DNA of 64,000 nucleotides from Jiangella muralis (GTDB taxonomy: Bacteria > Actinomycetota > Actinomycetes > Jiangellales > Jiangellaceae): contig NZ_KQ434751.1 in the NCBI RefSeq assembly GCF_001270745.1, forward strand, positions 255,507 through 319,506, given 5' to 3'. The notes beneath the pieces are model-generated. The model was not told the DNA's origin. It saw nothing but the letters and a program-made list of their open reading frames with translations, and ran no database searches. Shown in pieces: positions 39,542 to 49,517 of this stretch. The translations under genes and the position numbers were made by a program. Position 1 is the stretch's first letter. Each line of letters begins with the position of its first letter.

Positions 39542-39649
39542 GCCGACGATGCTGGCGGTGCGGCGTGGTCGCGCTCGTCCGCTCAGCCGCTGATCCGCGC
39601 CGTACGCCCGCCGACGTACGCCCGCGATTCGTCGCGCCCGCCCCCACCG

Positions 39650-40579
39650 TCATTCCTGGATTGCGGCCGGACAGGACTGCCCGGACAACCGGGCCAGCGC
39701 GGTGAACCCGGAGTCGGGCAGCACGATGATCTGCTCGGTCTCGGCCTCGCCGTGCAGGGTCCGGACCGCGATCGACCCGCCGGACGCGCCCAGCGCCGGG
39801 CCGCAGTCGGTCACCGTCCACGTGGTCGTGAGGAAGGCGCTCTGGCCGGCCGGTACCACCAGCCCGGCGGCGTCCTCCGTGGTCAGGCCGAAGCCGGGCG
39901 CCCGGGCCGTGACGGCGCCGAGGCGGAGGTCGTCCAGGCCGCCGTTGGCCAGCTCCAGCCGCAGCACGACGGCGCCGTCGCCGCTGCTGAGCACCGTGCT
40001 GTCACGGAGATCCAGTCCGTACTGGTACGGACCCTGGCACTCGACGTACCAGAAGCCGCGCAGGCCCTCGTAGTCGTCCGGCGGCGCCAGGTCGACCAGC
40101 CGCTCCTCGCCCGACGCCGTGCGGGCGCGCACCTGCAGGCTGGTCGGGAGCGGTCCGGCGCAGTCGACCTGGAGGCCGGGCTGCACGAACGACACCCAGG
40201 CGCCCGGGTCGGCCGGCACCGGTTCCGCGGTCTCGGTGGCCGGCGTACCGTCGATCTCGACGCCGAGGATCTCGACCGCGTGGTCGCCGGCGTTGAGCAG
40301 GTGGACGCTCAGCTCGCCGCGCGGGCGCTGCCCGGTGTAGACCGGCTGCGCCGGCCCGCCGTACAGCTCCACCCCCGCGTACCCGCCCGCGTCGTCGCGG
40401 GCCTGCGCGACCACCAGCCCGACCACCCCGCCGACCACGAACGCCGCGGCGACGGCAGCCCAGCGCCACCAGCCCGGACGGCGCGCGGGCGGATCGGGTC
40501 GCTCGCGCTGCTCCGGCGGCTCCCGGTCCTCCCCGCCGCCCACCACGCCGAGGTCGAGCGGTTCCTCCGGCGACGTCAC
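39650..40579 (-). CDS. membrane-anchored protein of unknown function (tandem paralogue A)
   Basis: 309 aa from GTG. A cytoplasmic acidic/Arg head containing PLDLGVVGGGED, one transmembrane helix (about 45-65, WAAVAAAFVVGGVVGLVV), then an extracellular beta-rich region with HAVEILGVEI and an Ig/Fn3-like second half (DGAVVLRLELANGGLDDLRL). Four extracellular Cys could pair. The upstream gene is a paralogue sharing the head, helix and HAVEILG motif; the two overlap by GTGA. I do not recognise the family. Confidence 0.7.
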   Translation of the reverse strand: MTSPEEPLDLGVVGGGEDREPPEQRERPDPPARRPGWWRWAAVAAAFVVGGVVGLVVAQARDDAGGYAGVELYGGPAQPVYTGQRPRGELSVHLLNAGDHAVEILGVEIDGTPATETAEPVPADPGAWVSFVQPGLQVDCAGPLPTSLQVRARTASGEERLVDLAPPDDYEGLRGFWYVECQGPYQYGLDLRDSTVLSSGDGAVVLRLELANGGLDDLRLGAVTARAPGFGLTTEDAAGLVVPAGQSAFLTTTWTVTDCGPALGASGGSIAVRTLHGEAETEQIIVLPDSGFTALARLSGQSCPAAIQE

Positions 40580-41256
40580 GAGGTGCTCCCGCAGACCCGG
40601 TCGACCATGAGCACCAGCTCGGCTTGGGCGGCACCGGTCAGCGGATACCAGCCGGGCGCGCTCGTGGCTCCGCTGCCGGTCGAGGGGACGACCAGCTCGG
40701 GACCGCGGCAGACGTACCCCCACACCTCCAGCGCGCCGCCGAAGTCGGGGAGCGCGCCCATCTCGGCCAGCCGCTCGGTACCGCCGGCGTCGCGGACCCG
40801 GACGCGCACCGGCGCACCGCCGGGATCGGTACCGGCGCAGTCGGCGATCAGCCCGCCCTGACTCACGCTCACCCACTCGCCCGGCGGTGCGGCGACCGGC
40901 CCGGCGGGTTCCTCGTCCGGCCGGACGGTCATGCCGGGCAGCTCGAGCCCGAGGATCTCCACCGCGTGCTCGCCGAGGTTGAGCAGGCTCAGCTCGATCC
41001 GGCCGGGCGACGCCTCATCCGCCCGGTCCGGTATCGCCTGTAGCGCGCCGCTGACCAGCCGCACCTCGGTATAGGCGGCGGCTTCCTCGCGTGCGTCGGC
41101 GACGAACAGCCCCAGCCCGCCACCGATGACGAACGCCGCCGCGACGGCGGCCCAGACCTGCCGGCCGCTGTGTCCACGCCGAGGCTCGTCATCCGGCTCG
41201 TCCGGCGTCGCGCCCACCACGCCGAGGTCGAGCGGCCCGTCGTCCCCCTGCCTCAT
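40576..41256 (-). CDS. membrane-anchored protein of unknown function (tandem paralogue B)
   Basis: 226 aa. Same plan as the downstream gene: head with GPLDLGVVGATPDE, transmembrane helix WAAVAAAFVIGGGLGLFV, then LSLLNLGEHAVEILGLEL and conserved Cys residues (IADCAG, YVCRG, DRVCGS). It lacks the second extracellular half of paralogue A. Tandem duplication with later trimming or extension is the likely origin. GACAAT lies 6 nt before the ATG. Confidence 0.72.
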   Translation of the reverse strand: MRQGDDGPLDLGVVGATPDEPDDEPRRGHSGRQVWAAVAAAFVIGGGLGLFVADAREEAAAYTEVRLVSGALQAIPDRADEASPGRIELSLLNLGEHAVEILGLELPGMTVRPDEEPAGPVAAPPGEWVSVSQGGLIADCAGTDPGGAPVRVRVRDAGGTERLAEMGALPDFGGALEVWGYVCRGPELVVPSTGSGATSAPGWYPLTGAAQAELVLMVDRVCGSTS

Positions 41257-41324
41257 CGATGGATTGTCTCTGAGCGACGGCGTCGCTCACAAGGGCTCTC
41301 ATCTGGACCTGGCACCATCGGGAG

Positions 41325-42212
41325 GTGCCGAATCTGCTGGTCATCACGAACACCCGCGCCGGCGGCGCGCGCGACGGGGCGGTGGAGACGGCGCTGGGCG
41401 TGCTGCGGGCGGGCGGCGACGTCGAGGTGGCCGAGCTGGACCCGGACGCGCTGCCGGCAGTGCTGGCGCGCCACCCCGGGCACCGGCCGGTGGTGCTGGG
41501 CGGCGACGGGTCCGTGCACCTGCTGGCCGCGACCGCCCTGCGGGCCGGCCTGCTGGACCGGCCGCCGTTCGCGTTCGGGCTGGTCCCGCTGGGTACCGGC
41601 AACGACCTCGCGCGCGCCCTCGGGCTGCCGCTGGATCCGGTCCGCGCCGCCGAAGTGGTGCTGGGCGGGCGGGAGCGCGACCTCGACATGCTGACGGACG
41701 ACGCGGGCGGGGTGGTGGTGAACGCGGTGCACCTGGGCGTCGGTGCGGAGGCCGGGCGGCGCGCCGTCCCGCTGAAGCCACGGCTGGGCCGGCTGGCCTA
41801 CCCGGTGGGCAGTGCGGTCGCCGGGGCGGCAGCACGTGGCTGGCGGCTGCGCGTGACGGTCGACGGCGAGGTGGTGGCGGGCGGCGACCGGCGCGCGCTG
41901 ATGGTCGCGCTCGGCAACGGCCACACCATCGGCGGCGGCGCGCCGGTGACTCCGTCGGCGGAGCCGGACGACGGCCGGGTGGACGTGGTCGTGTCGTTCT
42001 CGACCGGGTGGCGGGCCCGGCTGGCGTTCGCGGCCGCGCTGGTCCGTGGCCGGCACCCGGAACGGCACGACGTCGTCGAGGCGCGCGGGCAGGTGGTGAC
42101 GGTCGCGGGCGGGCCGGTGCCGCTCAACGCCGACGGCGAGCTGGCCGAGCTGGCCGGCGCGCGGACGTGGACGGTGCGGCCGCACGCGCTGCGCGTCACC
42201 GTCCCGGCCTGA
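41325..42212 (+). CDS. diacylglycerol-kinase-family lipid kinase
   Basis: 295 aa from GTG. LLVITNTRAGGA opens the DAGK catalytic domain; VVLGGDGSVHLLA carries the GGDG(S/T) nucleotide loop and FGLVPLGTGNDLARALGLP the GTGNDxAR motif; the C-terminal LNADGELAELAG is the second-domain signature. Phosphorylates a lipid such as diacylglycerol or sphingoid base at the membrane. No transmembrane segments. A CACCAT box lies 6 nt upstream. Confidence 0.92.
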   Translation: MPNLLVITNTRAGGARDGAVETALGVLRAGGDVEVAELDPDALPAVLARHPGHRPVVLGGDGSVHLLAATALRAGLLDRPPFAFGLVPLGTGNDLARALGLPLDPVRAAEVVLGGRERDLDMLTDDAGGVVVNAVHLGVGAEAGRRAVPLKPRLGRLAYPVGSAVAGAAARGWRLRVTVDGEVVAGGDRRALMVALGNGHTIGGGAPVTPSAEPDDGRVDVVVSFSTGWRARLAFAAALVRGRHPERHDVVEARGQVVTVAGGPVPLNADGELAELAGARTWTVRPHALRVTVPA

Positions 42213-42242
42213 TGTCCCCGGCCTGATGTCCCCGGAGCGATG

Positions 42243-43934
42243 TCACAGCGTCACCGACAGCACCTCGGACATCGTCGCGGTGTCGCCGTCGACCCGGCCG
42301 GTCTCCCAGCGCACCCGGGCGGACCCGTCGGTCAGCTCCAGCGTGGCCAGCGCGTTGTCGAACCGCGGCCCGGCCTCGATCGACCAGCGCACGGACGGCT
42401 TCGGTACTCGCGCCAGCCGGGCCAGCGCGGTCCCGGCGACCCGGGCGACGGCGAACGCGGCGGCGCCGTTGAGGTAGCGCAGCGTCCGGCTCAGCGGATT
42501 GCGCACCGGCGAGCAGACCAGCTGGTACACCCGGCTGGTGCGGGGCGTGCGCCCCGGGTACGCCAGCCGCGCCGCGTACGAGTAGTGCACGTCGCCGGAG
42601 AGGAACGAGACGGTATGCGGCCGCCGCCCGTCCGGTCCGGTCGCCACCTCCGTGACCAGCGAGGCCATCGCGTCGAACGAGCGGTCGAAGGCCGCCCAGT
42701 GCTCGAGGTCGATCGCCTGCCGCAGCGACTCCGCCGCCCGCGCGAACCGGCCGCCCCACGCCCCACCCGCCGTCGCCTCGTTCCAGGCCTCGAGGTCGTG
42801 CAGGCCGCGTGGCAGCAGGTAGGGCAGTGACGTGCCGAGGAACAGGTGCTCGACGTGCTCGGTGTCGCGGACCTGTTCGGCGATCCAGTCCCACTCGGCG
42901 TCGTCGACGATCCTCCGCCGCCGCGGATCGAGGACGCGGCCACAGCGCGAGTCGATCATCACCAGCCGGGCCGGGCCGAGGTCGCGGCTGAAGCTCCACC
43001 GGTACGACGCCGGATCCTGGTCGGCCCGCCGGGCGAACTCGTCCAGCACCTCCCCGGCATCACCGCCGGCGGCCAGGACGCGAGCCAGGACGGGGTCCGC
43101 GGCCCGCTCCGACGGCGACAGGTTGCCCACGTGCTGGTACAGCCAGTACGCGGCGAGGCCGCCGGTGATGCGGCGCCGCCACCACGACTGCCCGGCCATC
43201 GTCGCCCGCCACGCCTGTGAGGTGTTCCAGTCGTCGCGGATGTCGTGGTCGTCGAAGATCATCGCGGCCGGGACGGTCGACAGCAGCCAGCGCACCGCCG
43301 GGTCGGTCCAGGCCAGCTGGTACAGGTGCGCGTACTCCTCGAAGTCGGCGACCTCGGCGCCGGGCGGCTCGGCGACGTCGCGGCGCCCGGCGATGAACTC
43401 GCGCATCGCGTCGGACGTCTCGTCGGCGTACACCTGGTCGCCGAGCAGCACGAGCGCGTCCGGCCGGGCCGACTCGTCCGCCGCGGCCAGCGCCAGCGCG
43501 AGGGCCCGCAGCGCGTCGGTCCCGTAGACGCGGTCGTGCTTCGCGTCGTGCGGGACGCTCATCCGGCAGGAGCCGAAGGTGAGCCGCACGCCCCCGTCGC
43601 CGCGGGTGCGGATCACCGGTGGCGGGAACGGCGACCCGGGCTCGGGCCAGGCGCTCTCGCCGTCCACCTCGACGGCGTAGGGCGTGGACGTGCCGGGTTC
43701 CAGCCCGTCGACGGCGACCAGCGCGTAGTGGTGGCCGTGGACGGTGAAGGTGTAACTGTCGCCGGCCGCATGGTCTGACGCCAGTCCCCCGGAGGCTTGT
43801 GCGGTCGCGTCGAGGACACGGACGGTGGCCGGGCGGGCGGTCTCGACCCAGATCAGGGCGGAGGTCCGGTCGACGTGACGCAGCAGTGGCCCGAGGACGA
43901 GCGAGCCCGTCACCGGCGCCTCCTTCGTGGACAT
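42243..43934 (-). CDS. PhoD-like alkaline phosphatase
   Basis: 563 aa. An N-terminal Fn3-like PhoD_N region (about 10-115) precedes the metal-dependent phosphatase core: LTFGSCRMSV, LVLLGDQVYADETS, MIFDDHDIRDDWN, LVMIDSRCGRV and FLSGDVHYSYAARL. There is no Tat or Sec signal, unlike secreted PhoD, so it may act in the cytoplasm, perhaps on phosphodiesters. Converges on the lipid kinase with a 30-bp gap. Its start is only 12 bp from the divergent lipoprotein start. Confidence 0.9.
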   Translation of the reverse strand: MSTKEAPVTGSLVLGPLLRHVDRTSALIWVETARPATVRVLDATAQASGGLASDHAAGDSYTFTVHGHHYALVAVDGLEPGTSTPYAVEVDGESAWPEPGSPFPPPVIRTRGDGGVRLTFGSCRMSVPHDAKHDRVYGTDALRALALALAAADESARPDALVLLGDQVYADETSDAMREFIAGRRDVAEPPGAEVADFEEYAHLYQLAWTDPAVRWLLSTVPAAMIFDDHDIRDDWNTSQAWRATMAGQSWWRRRITGGLAAYWLYQHVGNLSPSERAADPVLARVLAAGGDAGEVLDEFARRADQDPASYRWSFSRDLGPARLVMIDSRCGRVLDPRRRRIVDDAEWDWIAEQVRDTEHVEHLFLGTSLPYLLPRGLHDLEAWNEATAGGAWGGRFARAAESLRQAIDLEHWAAFDRSFDAMASLVTEVATGPDGRRPHTVSFLSGDVHYSYAARLAYPGRTPRTSRVYQLVCSPVRNPLSRTLRYLNGAAAFAVARVAGTALARLARVPKPSVRWSIEAGPRFDNALATLELTDGSARVRWETGRVDGDTATMSEVLSVTL

Positions 43935-43940
43935 TAGGGT
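43935..43940 (+). promoter_or_regulatory. -10 box TAGGGT for leaderless lipoprotein gene
   Basis: Immediately follows the PhoD start codon (opposite strand) and lies 6 nt before the GTG at 43947. The two divergent start codons are 12 bp apart, leaving no room for a 5' untranslated region on the lipoprotein mRNA. Confidence 0.55.
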
Positions 43941-43946
43941 CGGTCC

Positions 43947-44981
43947 GTGCCGTTCCGTACCCTACTGGCCGTCGTCGCCGCCCTCGCCCTGGCCGCGTGC
44001 GGGCAGGACGCAGCCTCGACCGGCGGCGAGGACCCGATCGTCGCCGCCGCCCGCGCGCTCCCCGGCGTCGACGACGTCACCGCCGATCCCGACGGCTCGA
44101 CGCTGCGCGTGCACCTCGTCCACGACGCGGCCCTGGGCGCCGGTTGGGCGGCCGAGACCGTCGACGCCCTGGTCGCGGACCGGCCCGAGACGGCGCCGCG
44201 GCTGGAGGTCTGGCTGCACCCGGCGACGCCGGCGGACGCGGAGATCGCGGTGCGGGCGTACCCGGCCCCCGAGCAGGGCGACCCGGTCGGCGACGCGTAC
44301 GTGCTGGCCGGCACTCCCGGCGTGGTGCGGGCCCGGTTCGACGGCGAGACCGCCGCCGACGTGCGGGTGCGCGACGCGTCCGACCTCGCCAAGGTGGCCG
44401 ACGTCGCCGTCGTCCAGGGCGTCGGGGTGGACGTCGTCCGGACGGAGGACGGGACGGCCGAGCTGGCGGTCGCGGACGTGCCGCGGCGCCCGGCGCCCGA
44501 CGCACGCGGCGGCGGGCAGACCACCGCTCCGGGAACCGCCGCGCCGGCCTGCGACCCCGCCGTGCTGCGGCTGGAGCTGACCGGAGCCGACGCCGCGCTC
44601 GGCTCGCGGTTCCTCTTCCTCGCCGCGACGAACACCGGCCCGGCGCCGTGCACGCTGGCGAGCCACCCGTCGCTCGGCTTCCGCACCCTCACCGAGCAGC
44701 CGCTCGCCGTCACCGTCGTCCCGTCCGCCGCGGCGCCGCCCGTGGTCGTCGCGCCGGGCGGCCGGGCGGTCGCGATGCTGGACTGGAACGCGATGCCGAC
44801 GGCCGGCAACCCGGACCTCACCTACGAGGTGCTGCTCGCCGCCGGCCCGGGCGCGCCGGTCACCGAGCTGCCGCTCACGTCGCTGTACCTCCCGGCCATC
44901 CCACCCCAGACCACCCTCGACATCGTCGACGGCGGCGAGGTCGCGGTCACCGAGTGGCGGCCGGACGGGTCGCCGTTCTGA
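43947..44981 (+). CDS. DUF4232-domain lipoprotein
   Basis: 344 aa from GTG. Lipobox ALALAACGQ near residue 18. Residues about 30-190 form an acidic alpha/beta region with repeated DVRVRDASDL-like strands; after a Gly/Thr/Pro linker, residues about 208-344 match DUF4232 (CDPAVLRLELTGADAALGSRF, FLAATNTGPAPCTLASHPSLGF), a beta-sandwich found in actinobacterial surface lipoproteins. Function unknown. Probably leaderless from the TAGGGT box. Confidence 0.82.
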   Translation: MPFRTLLAVVAALALAACGQDAASTGGEDPIVAAARALPGVDDVTADPDGSTLRVHLVHDAALGAGWAAETVDALVADRPETAPRLEVWLHPATPADAEIAVRAYPAPEQGDPVGDAYVLAGTPGVVRARFDGETAADVRVRDASDLAKVADVAVVQGVGVDVVRTEDGTAELAVADVPRRPAPDARGGGQTTAPGTAAPACDPAVLRLELTGADAALGSRFLFLAATNTGPAPCTLASHPSLGFRTLTEQPLAVTVVPSAAAPPVVVAPGGRAVAMLDWNAMPTAGNPDLTYEVLLAAGPGAPVTELPLTSLYLPAIPPQTTLDIVDGGEVAVTEWRPDGSPF

Positions 44982-45045
44982 CCGAGTTCGGTCCGAGGAA
45001 ATCTCAGCGATACGCGAACATCACGCAGGCGGCGATCCGGCTCCA

Positions 45046-45051
45046 TAGGCT
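45046..45051 (+). promoter_or_regulatory. -10 box TAGGCT for the ArsR-GNAT gene
   Basis: Seven nt before the ATG at 45059 with no ribosome binding site between; predicts a leaderless mRNA. No inverted repeat operator was found nearby. Confidence 0.5.
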
Positions 45052-45058
45052 CACTGCC

Positions 45059-45907
45059 ATGACCGCCGGCACGCTCGCGCACCCCGATCTGCTCCCCACC
45101 GATGACGTCGCCCGTTTCGCCGAATCCTTCGCCTGCCTGGCCGATCCGACCCGGGTCCGGCTGCTGCACGCCGTCGCGACGTCGCCCGCCGGGCAGACGG
45201 TCGGCGAGCTGACGCAGCGGCTGGGCATCAGCCAGTCCACCTGCTCGCACCACGTCCGCCGGCTGGCCGAGCTCGGCTTCGTCCACGTCGACCGCCAGGG
45301 GCCGTTCACCCGCGTCACCGTCAACGAGGCGTGCATCATCGGGCTGCCGCACATGGCCGACGTCGTCATGGGGGCGCTGGCCACGCGACCGCGGCACCCC
45401 GAGGACGTGCCCGCGGGCGTCGTCGTGCGGGAGCTGCGACTGGAGGACTGGCCGGACGTGCGCCGCATCTACCAGGACGGCCTCGACACCGGCATCGCGT
45501 CGTTCGACACCACCGTGCCGCCGAGCACCCGGCTGTCCGCCCGCTGGCTGCCCGGCCACCGCTGGGTCGCCGAGGCCGACGGCGTGGTCGTGGGCTGGAC
45601 GACCATCGCGCACGCGTCGCCGCGCGAGCCGCTGCGCGGGGTGGGCGAGACGGCCGTGTACGTCGACCGGGCCCACCGCGGCCGCGGCGTCGGCAAGGCG
45701 CTGCTGTTCCAGCAGGTCACGGCCGCCGACCGGGCCGGCATCTGGACGCTGCAGACCTCGGTGTTCAGCGCGAACCGGGCCGGGCTGTCGCTGCACCACC
45801 AGGCCGGCTACCGCACCGTCGGCGTCCGGGAGCGGTTCGGGCAGCGCGGCGGCGTCTGGCACGACTGCGTCCTGCTGGAGCGCCGCGCGGGCAGCGCCTT
45901 GACATGA
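45059..45907 (+). CDS. ArsR-type regulator fused to a GNAT acetyltransferase (ArsN/phosphinothricin-acetyltransferase-like)
   Basis: 282 aa. Residues 1-105 are an ArsR winged helix (CLADPTRVRLLHAVA, LTQRLGISQSTCSHHVRRLAEL, wing RQGPFTRVTVNEACI), with Cys residues in the recognition helix (STCSHH) and after the wing (EAC) that could bind As(III)/Sb(III). Residues about 118-275 are a GNAT domain with GIASFDTTVP, GETAVYVDRAHRGRGVGKALL and SLHHQAGYRTVGVRERFGQRGG, close to phosphinothricin/arsinothricin N-acetyltransferases. One protein thus combines a sensor and a detoxifying enzyme. No other arsenic gene is adjacent; the pxp operon follows 54 bp later. Confidence 0.88.
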   Translation: MTAGTLAHPDLLPTDDVARFAESFACLADPTRVRLLHAVATSPAGQTVGELTQRLGISQSTCSHHVRRLAELGFVHVDRQGPFTRVTVNEACIIGLPHMADVVMGALATRPRHPEDVPAGVVVRELRLEDWPDVRRIYQDGLDTGIASFDTTVPPSTRLSARWLPGHRWVAEADGVVVGWTTIAHASPREPLRGVGETAVYVDRAHRGRGVGKALLFQQVTAADRAGIWTLQTSVFSANRAGLSLHHQAGYRTVGVRERFGQRGGVWHDCVLLERRAGSALT

Positions 45908-45961
45908 TCGGCACGGCGTCCCTTCAATGGCCGTGAGGACGCCGGGTGGAGGGGCGAGGCG

Positions 45962-46591
45962 ATGCGCACCAGCGAGTTGCACGTGCTTCCCTGCGGAGAC
46001 CACGCGATCCTGGTCGAGCTGGACGACCTCGAGGACGTCCTCGCGCTGAACGCGGCGCTGCGCGACCACGAGCCGCCCGGGCTGGTCGACGTCGTGCCGG
46101 CGGCCGAGACGCTGCTGATCACGTTCGATCCGGGGGTGACGTCGGCGCGGCGGCTCACCGACGACCTCGCCCGGCTGCCCGGCGAGCGGCCGGCCACCGA
46201 CGAACCGCCGCTGGTCGAGATCCCGGCCAGGTACGACGGACCGGACGTCGACGCCGTCGCCGACGCGGCCGGGCTGTCCGCCGCCGAGGTGGTGCGCCGG
46301 CACGCGGGCGGCACGTACACCGTCGCGTTCACCGGGTTCGCGCCCGGCTTCGCCTACCTCACCGGGCTGGACCCGCGGCTGGTGCTCCCCCGCCGCGAGA
46401 CCCCGCGCACGCGGGTCCCGGCCGGCTCGGTCGCCATCGCCGACCGCTACACCGGCGTCTACCCGCGGTCCGGGCCGGGCGGCTGGCACCTGCTCGGGCA
46501 CACCGACGCGGTGCTGTGGGACCTCGACCGCACGCCCCCGGCGGCGCTGCTGCCGGGCACCCGGGTGCGGTTCACGGAGGCTCCCGCGTGA
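45962..46591 (+). CDS. pxpB: 5-oxoprolinase subunit PxpB
   Basis: 209 aa (KipI/AHS1 family). LHVLPCGDHAILVEL at the start, TYTVAFTGFAPGFAYLTGLDPRL in the centre and SGPGGWHLLGHTDAVLWD towards the end are the family hallmarks. Together with PxpA and PxpC it forms the prokaryotic ATP-dependent 5-oxoprolinase that converts pyroglutamate to glutamate. ATG preceded by GGAGGGG; first gene of a three-gene operon with start/stop overlaps. Confidence 0.95.
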   Translation: MRTSELHVLPCGDHAILVELDDLEDVLALNAALRDHEPPGLVDVVPAAETLLITFDPGVTSARRLTDDLARLPGERPATDEPPLVEIPARYDGPDVDAVADAAGLSAAEVVRRHAGGTYTVAFTGFAPGFAYLTGLDPRLVLPRRETPRTRVPAGSVAIADRYTGVYPRSGPGGWHLLGHTDAVLWDLDRTPPAALLPGTRVRFTEAPA

Positions 46592-47349
46592 CGACCTCGA
46601 TCGACCTCAACTGCGACCTCGGCGAAGGCTTCGGCGCCTGGCCGATGGGTGACGACGCCGGCCTGCTGGCGGTGGTGAGCAGCGCGAACGTGGCCTGCGG
46701 GTTCCACGGCGGCGACCCGACGATCATGCGAGGCGTCTGCGAGATGGCGGCCGCCCGCGGCATCACCGTGGGCGCGCACGTCGGGTACCGCGACCTCGCC
46801 GGGTTCGGCCGCCGCGAGATCGCCATGCCGGCCACACAGCTCGCCGACGACGTCCTGTACCAGCTGGCCGCGCTGGACGGCATCGCCCGCGTCACCGGGA
46901 CCCGGGTCCGCTACGTCAAACCGCACGGCGCCCTCTACAACGTGATCGTCCACGACGCCGAACAGGCCGCCGCCGTCGTCGACGCCGCCCGCTCCTACGA
47001 CCCGGCGCTGACGATGCTCGGCCTGCCCGGCTCGGAGGTGCTGCGCATCGCCGCCGTGCACGGGCTGCCGACCGCGGCCGAGGCGTTCGGCGACCGCGCC
47101 TACCACGCCGACGGCCGGCTGGTGTCGCGGCGCCGGCCGGGCGCGCTGGTCACCGACCCGGACGAGGTCGCGGCCCGGTGCCTGCAGATCGTCACCACCG
47201 GACAGGTCACCAGCATCGAGGGCGAGCCGGTCGCCGTCGCCGCCCGGTCGCTGTGCGTGCACGGCGACACGCCCGGCGCCGTCGGCATGCTGCGCCGGGT
47301 CCGCGAGGTGCTGACCGCGCACGGCATCCCGATCGCCGCGTTCGCATGA
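46588..47349 (+). CDS. pxpA: 5-oxoprolinase subunit PxpA (LamB/YcsF)
   Basis: 253 aa from GTG overlapping the pxpB stop (GTGA). SIDLNCDLGEGFGAWPMGDD is the PxpA signature; SSANVACGFHGGDP, GAHVGYRDLAGFGRR and YVKPHGALYN supply conserved metal- or substrate-binding residues of the PHP-like TIM barrel. Catalyses ring opening of 5-oxoproline with PxpBC. Confidence 0.95.
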   Translation: MTTSIDLNCDLGEGFGAWPMGDDAGLLAVVSSANVACGFHGGDPTIMRGVCEMAAARGITVGAHVGYRDLAGFGRREIAMPATQLADDVLYQLAALDGIARVTGTRVRYVKPHGALYNVIVHDAEQAAAVVDAARSYDPALTMLGLPGSEVLRIAAVHGLPTAAEAFGDRAYHADGRLVSRRRPGALVTDPDEVAARCLQIVTTGQVTSIEGEPVAVAARSLCVHGDTPGAVGMLRRVREVLTAHGIPIAAFA

Positions 47350-48198
47350 GCGGCGCCGGCCCCGCGCTCGAGATCGTCGAGCCGGGCCTGCTGGCGCTCG
47401 TCGAGGACCTCGGCCGGCCGGGCCTCGGCGCGCTCGGCGTCGGGCGGTCCGGCGCGGCGGACGAGGACAGCTTCCGGCTGGCGAACCGGCTGGTCGCGAA
47501 CGCCGAGCGGGCCGCGGCGATCGAGTTCGTGCTGGGCGGGCTGGCCGTGCGGTTCCGGCGGACGGCGACGGTCGCGCTCACCGGGGCGACGGCGGACGTG
47601 CGGGCCGGCGACCGGGCGGCGGCGTTCAACGCGCCGTTCGCCGTCCGGGCCGGCGAGCTGCTGCGGGTCGGGCGGCCGGCCAGCGGGCTGCGCTCGTACC
47701 TGGCGGTGCGCGGCGGGCTGGGGGTCGCGCCGGTGCTCGGGTCGCGGTCGTGGGACTCGCTGGCCCGGATCGGCCCGCCACCGCTGCGCTCCGGCGACCT
47801 GCTGCCGCTGGCCGGAGACGACGACGGCGAGCCGTCCGTCGACGTCGCCCCGGTGCCACCGCGGGGTGGCCCGGCGACGCTGCGGGTGCTGCCCGGCCCG
47901 CGGGCGGACCGCTTCACACCGTGGGCGCTGGAGACCCTGTTCGGCACCGCCTACGAGGTGACGGCGGACAGCGACCGGGTCGGCCTGCGGCTGGCCGGCG
48001 CGCCGCTGCGCACCCGCGACGGCGGCCAGTTGCCGCCGGAGGGCATGGTGACCGGCGCGCTGCAGGTGCCGCCCAACGGCCGGCCGGTGCTGTTCCTGGC
48101 CGACCACCCGGTGACCGGCGGCTACCCGGTGATCGGCGTCGTCGCGTCGGCCGACCTGTCCCGGGCCGCCCAGTTGCGGCCCGGCGACACCGTGCGGT

Positions 48199-49446
<1,248 letters not shown>

Positions 49447-49450
49447 ATTT

Positions 49451-49469
49451 CAGATGTTCGGACCATCTG
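49451..49469. promoter_or_regulatory. operator CAGATG-N7-CATCTG between clpX and the TetR gene
   Basis: Perfect 6-bp inverted repeat 5 bp upstream of the clpX GTG. It overlaps the -35 region (about 49457-49462) of the TetR promoter, whose -10 is TATCCT (49481-49486). The TetR protein could therefore repress both genes. Confidence 0.65.
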
Positions 49470-49480
49470 GATGGTGACGG

Positions 49481-49486
49481 TATCCT
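49481..49486 (+). promoter_or_regulatory. -10 box TATCCT of the TetR-family gene
   Basis: Predicts a start near 49494, giving a short leader with the ribosome binding site GGGAGG about 8 nt before the ATG at 49518. Confidence 0.5.
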
Positions 49487-49517
49487 GGATCGCGAGCGAA
49501 GACAACGGGAGGCGCTG

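Noticed and set aside
42203..42242. Short direct repeat CCTGATGTCCCCGG between the lipid kinase and PhoD genes
   Set aside because: Only two imperfect copies in a 30-bp convergent gap, with no dyad symmetry; most likely a local slippage duplication.
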